Origin: Treponema sp. UBA6852
GTDB lineage: Bacteria > Spirochaetota > Spirochaetia > Treponematales > Treponemataceae
NCBI GenBank assembly: GCA_002449305.1
Contig: DKDI01000032.1
Span: 62,001 to 126,000 of the forward strand
DNA: 64,000 nucleotides
Direction of reading: 5' to 3'
Shown: positions 15,840 through 24,000 of the stretch, piece by piece
How the letters are laid out: every line of letters starts with the position of its first letter
How positions within the stretch are numbered: position 1 is the stretch's first letter
Program-made: the position numbers and the translations under genes
The notes under the pieces: generated by a model
Told to the model about the DNA's origin: nothing
The model's database searches: none
What the model saw: only the letters and a program-made list of their open reading frames with translations

Positions 15840-16292
15840 ATGCCAATAGAATACAAACGACTTACAAAAAACGAACTGGAAACTTTTATCGAGATGAGAA
15901 TCAATCAGCTTCGAGAAGAAGGTGCAACGGAAGAAATTGATTTGCGGCCTGCGCTTAAAGATTATTATCTTCGACACCTTGCGGACGGAACTTTCGTTTC
16001 CTATCTTGCGTTTGACGGAGAAAAAATTGTGGGAACAAGCGGAATGTCCTTTGTGGAAAAGCCGCCGTACTTCGCCTGCCCAAGCGGAAAAATCGGATTG
16101 CTTTCGAGCATGTTCACAAATCCAGATTACCGAAGAAAAGGAATAGCAAGGGAACTTTTGAGCCGTGTCGTAAAAGAAGCGAAGGACTACGGCTGCAAAA
16201 CGGTTCAGATAACGGCGTCAGATATGGGCGTAAAGCTTTACACGGATTTCGGCTTTGTACATAATCAGAACTTCATGCAGTACAAATTGTAA
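15840..16292 (+). CDS. GNAT-family N-acetyltransferase
   Basis: 150 residues, start after AGGAG; an extended -10 (TGCTATAAT) ends at 15806. The GNAT core is clear: strand IVGTSGMSFV, the motif LLSSMFTNPDYRRKGIARELL with the acetyl-CoA pyrophosphate loop RRKGIA (about 99-104), and C-terminal GVKLYTDFGFV. The acceptor is unknown. It lies between the divergent NERD gene and the convergent SGNH-like gene. Confidence 0.85.
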   Translation: MPIEYKRLTKNELETFIEMRINQLREEGATEEIDLRPALKDYYLRHLADGTFVSYLAFDGEKIVGTSGMSFVEKPPYFACPSGKIGLLSSMFTNPDYRRKGIARELLSRVVKEAKDYGCKTVQITASDMGVKLYTDFGFVHNQNFMQYKL

Positions 16293-16303
16293 AATTGAAC
16301 TTT

Positions 16304-17251
16304 TCAGTTTTCCTGCACGCTACCAAAGTATTTTTTCAAGTCGTTTATCAGCTGCCTTGTGCGGATCTCAGCTTCCTCGTTAGTCAGATGAAGGCTCGTA
16401 TTATAGAACAGACTTTCATCATAAATGTAATCTGTAAAATCAGAAATTATCAGGCAGTCAAGTTTTTCCGCAAGATTCGTCTGAAAGTTTTCGTATTCGC
16501 TTCTGTTCAAAACTTCGCAGCTTCTCTGCATAATCGGAAAACCCGCAACTAAAAGCGTCGCATTTTTTTGGGCGCAATATTCAGAAAGCCGGTTCAACCT
16601 TTTTGCGCAGACATCATTTATCAGGGGAACAGACGAATGAACAGAGTTGTCAAACAAATTTTTGTCGTATTCGCGCGGATAAATCAAATCGCCGTTTTTA
16701 TTGAATCCGGTTCTTGTGTAGCAGTCAGACGGAATTCCGTTGCCCTTTTTTGTAATCCATAGCAACATTATTTTTGCAGTATACTTCGGAAAAGACTTCG
16801 CCATGTCAAAAAAATCTTTTCTTCGCAGAATTTTGTAAAGGCTGAAATTATTTTCCAGAGTCGTCCAGGCAAGCAGCGGATCGGAAATTTTATCGTCATC
16901 TGAATACCACGAATGGCAAACAATCAGAATGTCCCCGGCCTGAATGTTGAGTTTTGCGGCTTCCTCGTGAAAGGCGTTTCCAAGTCCGCCGTGAAGTCCC
17001 AAATTCACAACCGGCATACCGAATTCATTTTCCATCAGTTTTGAATTTATTCCGAACGCAAGATTTGAATTTCCGCACAGGATTATTTTTGGAGACGGAG
17101 ATTTTTTCAGGAAATCAATTTTATCAATCAGACTTGCGTTGTAGGAATATTTGTACTGCGGTGCGGCAAAAACAAGGCAAAGGAATCCAAGCACAAACAT
17201 TCCAAAAGTAATTGCGGCAAGGCACAGAAGTTTCAGAAGAAATTTTTTCAT
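16304..17251 (-). CDS. Membrane-anchored SGNH/AlgJ-like protein, partner of the MBOAT acyltransferase
   Basis: 315 residues with an N-terminal membrane helix (about 7-30). After it, IILCGNSNLAFGIN has the position and form of block I of SGNH-type proteins that work with MBOAT acyltransferases (for example AlgJ/AlgX, DltD-like), and VVNLGLHGGLGN follows. The usual catalytic Asp-His pair near the C-terminus is represented only by SLHLTNEEA. It is 23 bp downstream of the MBOAT gene in the same operon. The pair probably O-acylates a cell-surface glycan, with this protein acting outside the membrane. Confidence 0.72.
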   Translation of the reverse strand: MKKFLLKLLCLAAITFGMFVLGFLCLVFAAPQYKYSYNASLIDKIDFLKKSPSPKIILCGNSNLAFGINSKLMENEFGMPVVNLGLHGGLGNAFHEEAAKLNIQAGDILIVCHSWYSDDDKISDPLLAWTTLENNFSLYKILRRKDFFDMAKSFPKYTAKIMLLWITKKGNGIPSDCYTRTGFNKNGDLIYPREYDKNLFDNSVHSSVPLINDVCAKRLNRLSEYCAQKNATLLVAGFPIMQRSCEVLNRSEYENFQTNLAEKLDCLIISDFTDYIYDESLFYNTSLHLTNEEAEIRTRQLINDLKKYFGSVQEN

Positions 17252-17274
17252 ATTTTACTATGCTCTCCTCTACT

Positions 17275-18711
17275 TTAAAAATTGAAATACAAAAACGACG
17301 TTGACCGGCTCTGCGGAATGTTCAGCAAAACAAAAAGCACAAAGACGGAATAAAGAAACCAGCGGACTGCGGTTTTCTGCGACCTTATTATCTCAAGTCC
17401 ACTTTTTTTGTACGTGAATAATTCAATTGCCGCAACCGGAAGAATTTTCAAGAAAATGAATATGATTCCTGTCAGCCCTTTCACTTCATCGCTCAATGCA
17501 AACAGCTGGCGCACGCTTTCCTTAATTCCGAAACTGGAGGTCAAAGCCGGAAAAGTCCTGAAAATTTCAAACGGAATATGAAATAATTTTTTTATCAACA
17601 TAAAACTATCGTGAACATTTTCCGCGCGAAAGAATATCCAGGCAAATGAAACAAGCAGGAACGTTCCGAAAATCCGAAGCAACGAAGGATTTTTTTCCAG
17701 CCGCTTTCTGAAAATCCGTTCAAGGCAGACGTACAATCCGTGCAGCGCGCCCCAAATTACAAAACTGAACGAAGCTCCGTGCCATATTCCGCTTGCAAGA
17801 AACGTGAGCATGAGGTTCAGGCAGACTCTCGGCAACGAGCATCGGCTTCCGCCCAAAGGAATGTAAATGTAATCGCGAAGCCAGGAACTTAAACTGACGT
17901 GCCACTTGCGCCAAAACTCCGAGCAGCCTTTTGAAAGATACGGATGGTCAAAATTTTTTCCGATGTCAAAGCCCAAAAATCTGCTGATTCCAATCGCCAT
18001 GTCGCTGTAGCCCGAAAAATCAAAATAAATCTGAAAGGAATAAAAAAGCGTTGCGAGCAGAACTGCGCATCCGTATATTTGAAGCGGAGACGAATAAACG
18101 GAATTCACATAAACTGAAATCGAGTCGGCGACTATGAATTTTTTCAGAAATCCCCAAGCGAATAATTTCATTCCGTCAGTGGCATTGCCGTAGTCAAAAG
18201 CGTTTATCCTTGAAAACTGCGGAATCAGATTTTCCGCACGCTGAATCGGACCGCTTGAGACTGTCGGAAAAAATGAGACGAACAGACTCACCGTCAGAAG
18301 ATTTTTTTCAGGTTCGATATTTCCTCTACGGACATCAAGAAGATAACCGAGACTTTGAAACGTGAAAAAAGAAATTCCAAGCGGCAGAATAAATGTGAAA
18401 TGCTGCTCCAAAAATAAAGAGAGAACCGAATTTATGTACTTGAAAAAAATCAGCGGAAGAAGTTCCAAGGCGACAGAAGTTAAAAGCAAAGCACGGCTTT
18501 TTCTTACAAGAAATGCGAGCAGCCAGGATGAAGCGCATGAGAACAGAAGAAATGGCAGAAATTTTATTCCGGCAAAACTGTAGAATAAAATTCCTGCGAT
18601 AAACAAAATCAACTGATTCAAGAATTTCCTGAAAAAGAATTTCTGCTCAAGAAAATAAACTGATGAAAAAAGTACAAAGAAAATCAGAAATTCAAAGGAA
18701 ACAAAAGACAT
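17275..18711 (-). CDS. MBOAT-family membrane O-acyltransferase (AlgI/DltB-like)
   Basis: 478 residues from the ATG at 18711, preceded by GGAG (a longer frame to 18816 would run through the promoter). It is polytopic with about eleven hydrophobic segments. AlgI/DltB hallmarks are FFPTVSSGPIQRAE, FSGYSDMAIGISRFLGF, SEFWRKWHVSLSSWLRDYIY and IWGALHGLY, the last holding the conserved His of MBOAT enzymes. It passes acyl groups across the membrane to an extracytoplasmic glycan; the substrate is unknown. The downstream SGNH-like gene is the expected partner. Confidence 0.9.
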   Translation of the reverse strand: MSFVSFEFLIFFVLFSSVYFLEQKFFFRKFLNQLILFIAGILFYSFAGIKFLPFLLFSCASSWLLAFLVRKSRALLLTSVALELLPLIFFKYINSVLSLFLEQHFTFILPLGISFFTFQSLGYLLDVRRGNIEPEKNLLTVSLFVSFFPTVSSGPIQRAENLIPQFSRINAFDYGNATDGMKLFAWGFLKKFIVADSISVYVNSVYSSPLQIYGCAVLLATLFYSFQIYFDFSGYSDMAIGISRFLGFDIGKNFDHPYLSKGCSEFWRKWHVSLSSWLRDYIYIPLGGSRCSLPRVCLNLMLTFLASGIWHGASFSFVIWGALHGLYVCLERIFRKRLEKNPSLLRIFGTFLLVSFAWIFFRAENVHDSFMLIKKLFHIPFEIFRTFPALTSSFGIKESVRQLFALSDEVKGLTGIIFIFLKILPVAAIELFTYKKSGLEIIRSQKTAVRWFLYSVFVLFVLLNIPQSRSTSFLYFNF

Positions 18712-18733
18712 AAAACAGCTCCAAACGAAAAAA

Positions 18734-18763
18734 TATAATACTTGCAGATTGATAGTATAACAA
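18734..18763 (-). promoter_or_regulatory. Promoter of the MBOAT operon
   Basis: On the minus strand TTGTTA and TATTAT are separated by 17 bp. The -10 region overlaps a half-site (ACTTGCA at 18740-18746) of the palindrome found at the neighbouring XRE gene. Confidence 0.5.
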
Positions 18764-18801
18764 AACAATACGCATTTTGCTAGTGTAAATAAAACAAATA
18801 G

Positions 18802-18818
18802 ACTTGCAAAATGCAAGT
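18802..18818. promoter_or_regulatory. Palindromic operator overlapping the XRE start codon
   Basis: ACTTGCAAAATGCAAGT is a perfect inverted repeat (7-bp arms, AAA centre) that includes the ATG at 18811. The core also occurs inverted at 18772-18780 (GCATTTTGC), about three helical turns away, and a half-site lies in the MBOAT promoter. It is a good candidate for autoregulation. Confidence 0.55.
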
Positions 18819-19161
18819 AATGACAGAACAGGAACTAAAAAAAACGCTTTCGGAAAACATAAAAAAATACCGCAAGAATAAATTCACACAAGAAAAACTT
18901 GCTGAAAAATGCGGACTTTCTTCACAGAACATCAATGACATCGAAGGTATGAGACGCTGGCCAAGAAGCGAAAATCTTGTGAAAATTGCAGACGCACTGC
19001 AAGTGGAAGTTTACCAGCTTTTTATTCCACAGACAAAGAAAAAAGTAGTCATTGAAAAAACAGACGAAAACATTTCAATTCAAAATCAGATTCAGTCTAA
19101 AGTAATAGAAGAAATACGAAAAGTCCTGAACAAGTCTCTTGATAAAATGAAAAAAGAATAA
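18811..19161 (+). CDS. XRE-family helix-turn-helix regulator
   Basis: 116 residues (start 18811 or 18820). The HTH is clear at about 22-60: KFTQEKLAEKCGLSSQNINDIEGMRRWPRSENLVKIADAL, ending VEVYQLF. The C-terminal 40 residues are a charged helix, perhaps a dimerisation coiled coil. It is divergent from the MBOAT/SGNH operon, with palindromic sites lying between the two, so it may control that operon as well as itself. Confidence 0.85.
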   Translation: MQVMTEQELKKTLSENIKKYRKNKFTQEKLAEKCGLSSQNINDIEGMRRWPRSENLVKIADALQVEVYQLFIPQTKKKVVIEKTDENISIQNQIQSKVIEEIRKVLNKSLDKMKKE

Positions 19162-19224
19162 AAAGAAAGCCGTATACAATCTGTCCGTAGTCCACTCTTT
19201 TTCCACATATTACAAAATTTCATC

Positions 19225-19254
19225 TTGACAAATAGTTCTATATAGTACTATACT
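19225..19254 (+). promoter_or_regulatory. MarR-gene promoter with an imperfect palindrome inside
   Basis: TTGACA (19225-19230) and TATACT (19249-19254) are 18 bp apart. The spacer carries ATAGTTCTATATAGTACTAT (19232-19251), an inverted repeat with one mismatch per arm, the usual layout of a MarR autoregulatory site. Confidence 0.6.
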
Positions 19255-19286
19255 CTTTCGTATAAAACAGACAGAAGGAAATCAGA

Positions 19287-19724
19287 TTGCTAAATAAGAC
19301 GAACGGAGGGTTTTACATCAGCAAGATAAAGCAGATTCAGGGACGCATTTTTGAGCGGCTTCTGGATGAACAGGGAATCGCGGAATTCAACGGAGCGCAG
19401 GGAAGAATTCTTTTTGTGCTCTGGGAAAACGACGACATTCCAATCAGGGAACTTTCTGAAAAAACCGGTCTTGCGAAGACGACACTCACCGGGATGCTCG
19501 ACCGACTTGAGTCGCAGGAGCTTGCGGTGCGCACATACAGCGCGGAAGACAGGCGGACTGTCAGAATCAGGCTGACGCAGAAGGCAAGAAAGCTCCGGAA
19601 AAAGTACGACAAGGTTTCCGAGCAGATGAACAAAATTTTTTACAGGGGATTTTCTGATGAGGAAATTTTCAGTTTTGAATCGGCTCTTGGGAAAGTGCTT
19701 GAGAATCTTAATAATTATTTATAG
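19287..19724 (+). CDS. MarR-family transcriptional regulator (TTG start)
   Basis: 145 residues. Translation most likely starts at TTG 19287, eight or so bases after AGAAGGAA; no ATG fits. The winged helix is clear: IPIRELSEKTGLAKTTLTGMLDRLESQELAVRTYSAEDRRTVRIRLT, with the DRR wing motif. It is followed 10 bp later by a flavin-oxidoreductase-like gene, which it presumably represses together with itself through the palindrome at 19232-19251. Confidence 0.88.
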   Translation: MLNKTNGGFYISKIKQIQGRIFERLLDEQGIAEFNGAQGRILFVLWENDDIPIRELSEKTGLAKTTLTGMLDRLESQELAVRTYSAEDRRTVRIRLTQKARKLRKKYDKVSEQMNKIFYRGFSDEEIFSFESALGKVLENLNNYL

Positions 19725-19734
19725 GAGGATAATA

Positions 19735-20172
19735 ATGAACAAAGAAAAAGCCAAAGAAGAAATCATCGCACTCAGAAAAAACGCGAATGTCGCCTATGTC
19801 GGTTCGGTGAACGGAGAGGGATTTCCGCAGATCAAGGGAATGCTCGTACTCGAAAGCGAAAGCATGAAGATTCAGTATTTTTCGACGAATACAAGCTCCC
19901 GGCGCGTCGCTCAGTTCAGGGCAAATCCAAAAGCCTGCGTGTACTACGTTGACGACACAAAGGACAAATACAAGGGCGCGCTCTTTACAGGCACAATCGA
20001 AGTCTGCACCGACCACGACACAAAGGCAATGCTCTGGCGCGACGGATTTGAAATGTATTACCCGAAAGGCATAGACGATTCCGACTACTGCGTCTACCGC
20101 TTCACCGCACAAAGCGTAAACTATTACCATGGACTTGCGAACATGACGCTTTCGATTGAGGAGGTGGAATAA
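19735..20172 (+). CDS. Pyridoxamine 5'-phosphate oxidase-like flavoprotein
   Basis: 145 residues from ATG 19735, with AGGAGG upstream. It is a split-barrel flavin-binding protein of the PNPOx-like type: NVAYVGSVNGEGFPQIKGM at 18-36, YFSTNTSSRRVAQFRANPKACVYYV at about 57-81, and a final DSDYCVYRFTA strand. Such small proteins bind FMN, F420 or haem and are often induced under stress; the true PNPOx catalytic residues are not evident. It forms an operon with marR and ends at a terminator. Confidence 0.85.
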   Translation: MNKEKAKEEIIALRKNANVAYVGSVNGEGFPQIKGMLVLESESMKIQYFSTNTSSRRVAQFRANPKACVYYVDDTKDKYKGALFTGTIEVCTDHDTKAMLWRDGFEMYYPKGIDDSDYCVYRFTAQSVNYYHGLANMTLSIEEVE

Positions 20173-20231
20173 TAAGCCATTATCGTAGCTACCACCTGCG
20201 ATGTAAAAAAATATTTAGCTTATATAAACCT

Positions 20232-20270
20232 GAAAAACAATCAGCGGAATATTTCTGTTGATTGTTTTTC
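20232..20270 (+). terminator. Rho-independent terminator of the marR operon
   Basis: GAAAAACAATCA (20232-20243) pairs with its complement at 20259-20270, a 12-bp stem with a 15-nt loop, ending in a T-rich tract. Confidence 0.7.
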
Positions 20271-20337
20271 CTTTTTAAGATAAACTCTGTAAAAAAAATA
20301 ACATTGGTTATAAAAACATTTGCATTGGAGGAGAAAA

Positions 20338-21024
20338 TTGAAAACAATCGGACTTATCGGCGGAATGAGTTGGGAAAGCACAATTCCATATTACAAAATC
20401 ATAAATGAAGAAATCAAAACAAAACTTGGTGGACTTCACTCTGCAAAAATAATTCTTTACAGTGTTGACTTCGATGAAATTGAAAAATGCCAGTCATGTG
20501 GAAACTGGGAAAAAAGCGGTTTAATTCTTGGAGAAGCTGCAAAAAAACTTGAAATGTCAGGAGCAAATTTTATTTTAATCTGCACCAACACAATGCACAA
20601 AGTTTATACACAGATTCAGTCAATGGTAACGATTCCTGTAATCCATATTGCCGATGCAACGGTTTCTGAACTGAAGAAAAGAAAAACTTTCAATGCCGGT
20701 CTTCTTGGAACAAAATATACATTAGTTCAAGACTTCTACAAACAGCGTTTAATCGAGCAAGGAATAACTGTTATTGTTCCCGATGAAAAAGACATTGAGC
20801 AAATCAACAATGTTATTTTTCATGAACTCTGCATTGGAAAAATAGAAGAATGTTCTAAAAAGAAAATGCTTGAAATAATGATGCGCTTGAAAAACAAAGG
20901 AGCGGACGGAATAATTCTTGGCTGCACAGAAATAGGTTTGCTTGTAAAACAAAATGATTTTGAACTACCACTATTCGATACAACAGAAATTCATGCAAAA
21001 CATGCAGTAGAATTAGCTCTTTAA
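20338..21024 (+). CDS. Aspartate/glutamate racemase-family protein (TTG start)
   Basis: 228 residues from TTG 20338 after GGAGGAG. The family start KTIGLIGGMSWESTIPYYK and the two catalytic cysteines, CTNTMHK (about 83) and GCTEIGLL (about 196), are present, so a two-base racemase mechanism without PLP is expected. It is closest to the stand-alone aspartate racemase or broad amino-acid racemase group rather than MurI. It is a single gene ending at a strong terminator that overlaps the end of the opposite SpiroCoCo gene. Confidence 0.88.
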   Translation: MKTIGLIGGMSWESTIPYYKIINEEIKTKLGGLHSAKIILYSVDFDEIEKCQSCGNWEKSGLILGEAAKKLEMSGANFILICTNTMHKVYTQIQSMVTIPVIHIADATVSELKKRKTFNAGLLGTKYTLVQDFYKQRLIEQGITVIVPDEKDIEQINNVIFHELCIGKIEECSKKKMLEIMMRLKNKGADGIILGCTEIGLLVKQNDFELPLFDTTEIHAKHAVELAL

Positions 21025-21034
21025 ATCTTTTACA

Positions 21035-21063
21035 GAAGTCCGCATAAAGCGGACTTCCTTTTT
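21035..21063 (+). terminator. Terminator between racemase and SpiroCoCo genes
   Basis: GAAGTCCGC, ATAAA loop, GCGGACTTC, then CTTTTT. The T-run overlaps the last bases of the opposite-strand gene. Confidence 0.85.
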
Positions 21064-24000
21064 ACTCATCAGTTCCCATTTCAAGAATAAGATTTACTAT
21101 GTTCTCTTCAATCTTCAAACGCTTTGCAATTTCAGCATTTTTCCATCCGTCTTTCTTCAGCTTAATGACATTTGACTTCAACTGAGGTGTAATATTTGAA
21201 CCAGCTACAGCGGACGGCTTGTTTCCAACTTCCTTAGCTGTAATGTCATGAAGAAGCTTCAGCTTGCTATCGGCGTCAGAATAAAGTTTTTGCAGCCTAA
21301 CTTCGGTATTAAGAATTCCATCACGTGAATCTTTAATTTTTGCAATGCGTTCTTCCGCATCGTCAATCAAACTTTGCAAAGAAGTTATTTTGTCAACGGC
21401 ATCATTAATTTTTCCGCTATTCTTCATAATTTTATCAATGTGGCTTTGCATTGACTTGATTTCATCTGGCAGAGAATTAACTTTAGTTGAACATTCTTCA
21501 AGACGCTTTTCAAGCTGTGAAATATTTTCAAATGAGCTGTCAACTTCTTCCGCAACACGGTCATAGGTTTCTTTCTTATTTTCTATCCGTTCAAGTTTTG
21601 ACTGAACATTTGAAATGCTGTCCTGAAATTTTCCAACCTTTGCCTGCATATTCAAAATATCATCGCTCATAGAAGTGAGTTCCTGAATTTTTGAATCCAT
21701 ACCGCTGCTTAAATTCATAAGCGTATTGAATTTATATTCAATACTGTCCAAACGAGATTTATCCGAACTATACGCATTTAAGCGGGAATTAACATCATCG
21801 CCAAATTTTTCAAGACGTTGCGCCTGAGCAGACAAGTCATTAAGTTTTTCCTCAAAATTTTTGACTGCTGAAATTTTTTTATTCAAATCATCAATAGAAG
21901 TTTCAAGCTGCTTTTTCAAAATGTCAGCCTTGTCAAAAACCGCTGTTTCAGTTTTGAAAGTTCCAATGCTTTTATTTATTTCATCAATTTGGAACTGAAG
22001 CTTATTCGCCTCCTCGCCAATTTTATCAAAGGCATTATTATAAACACGCATATATTCATCGGTCTGCTTATCAAATCTGCTTTTGAGTTCCTTGCTTTTT
22101 TTATCCGCATAATCCTCTTGGTCAGCCGTTGATTTTTTTACATTGGCAAGCATATTTTCATATTGCTCACGGAAATCAGCAAGAGCAGTTTTTGATTTTT
22201 TATCGTAATCATCAAGAACATCGGCAGCCTTGTTTGCCGCAACGGAGAAATCTTTTTGCAAGTCATTTATTTTTTGATCATTTGTATCTGCAAGAAGTTT
22301 AAGTTGATCCTCAATCTGTTGAGATGCATCCTCATATTTTCCTTTAAGACTATTTTTCCAAGCTGTAAATTCCTGCACTGCCGCATCAATTGTCGCCGAC
22401 TGAGACTCCTGTTTTGAAAGAAGAATTTCGCGGAAATTTTCAAACTTAGAATTCAAATCATGCTCAATTTTATCAAGCTGTCCATTCATACGCTCATTGT
22501 AACTGTCGGTTTCAGTCTTTAAATATTCGTCCGCATTTTCAATCGTTTTCTGAATTTCATTTCTATATTGCTCGATAAAGTCATGGATTTTTTGATTTAC
22601 TGTATTGATTTGCTCCTGAACAGTTGTCTGGCCGGAAAGCAACGCTGTCTGGAATTTCTTTTCCTGTTCAAGAGTTTTCTTTGTAAGTTCAGAAATTCGT
22701 TTTGCAAGAGCATCGTCATATTGTTTTTCCAAAGCCTCTCGTTTTACTTCGTACTCTGCCGTAAAATCAGAAAACTGCGCATCAAATTTATTTTTCCAGT
22801 CAGAAAGTTTTAGAACAACATCGTCTTGGCGTTTCGCAAGATCAGTTGTAAAAGAATCTTCGAATACTTTTACCTTTGCGCTAAGTTTGGCAGCGGAATC
22901 TTTTTTAATTTCATCAAGTGAAGTCTGAACAGAATCCAAGTCAACTTTTAGTTTTTCATATTTTGCAACAATTGATTTTTCAAAATCAGCCTGAGTTTTT
23001 TCCGCACCTTCAGAAAATTTTTCAAAGTCACCTATAACTTTTTTCTGGCTCTGATCCATAAGTTTTCTTAAAGAAGATTCAAGTTTATCAACGTCAGCTC
23101 CGGCAGTATTAAGTTTTTTAAACCTATACTCCATTTCCTTTTTATAAGCATCAAGCTGACTGTCCAAGGCTTCAAGATATTTTGTTTGGCGAGCATCACA
23201 TTCGGCGGCGATATTTTTTGTGGAGGAAAGCAAACTTCCATTAAGCTCATCAATCTGATTTTGCATTGACAAAGAAAATTCCTTGAGTTTTTCAGAATTA
23301 CTTTCATTTTCATTTTCAATTCGCTCAGAAATTTCTTTTGCATTATTTTCAATTTGCTCGTAGCGGGAAAGAATAGAAGAAAGTGTTCCATCTATATTTT
23401 CCTTTATCGATTTTGTCTGCGCATCAAGAGAACCAAGAGAATTTTTTATATCGGAATGCATTTCATCCACGCGCTTTTGAACATCACCTTTGTATTTGTC
23501 AAGATTTGCAGAACTCAAGCTGCTAAACTTTTCATAAGCATCGTTTTCATCTTTCTCCGCTTTTTCAAGTATAGAAGAAAACATTCCATCGTATTTTTTT
23601 TCAAGTTCAGAAGACTGACTTTCAACAGAATTCTGCAAAGCTTGCAGTTTTTCAGAATTAACTTTTACATCCTGCTTTAACGCCAATGTAATTTCATTTA
23701 CATTTTCTGTTGTTTTTGAAATCTGTTCCTGAACTTTTTCAATTGCATTTTTCGCATCTAAAACAAGACTGTCAGTTTTTTCTTCAATCTGTTTTTGCGC
23801 ATCTTCAACATACGCAAGAGCGTTTCCTGAAACTTCATCTGTTTTTGCAGAAATTATTTTTTGGACATCTTCAAATCGATTTTTTGCATCCACAATTGCA
23901 TCTTCGGAAAGAGACTGAATTTCATTTGTGCGCACATCAATAAGTTCCTGAAGATTGCGGGTTTTATTTTCAAGTTCTTCTTTTAAAGACTTAGTGTTCT

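Noticed and set aside
23354..23680. Plus-strand frames inside the SpiroCoCo gene
   Set aside because: They are antisense shadows of the repetitive coiled-coil coding sequence, without ribosome binding sites.
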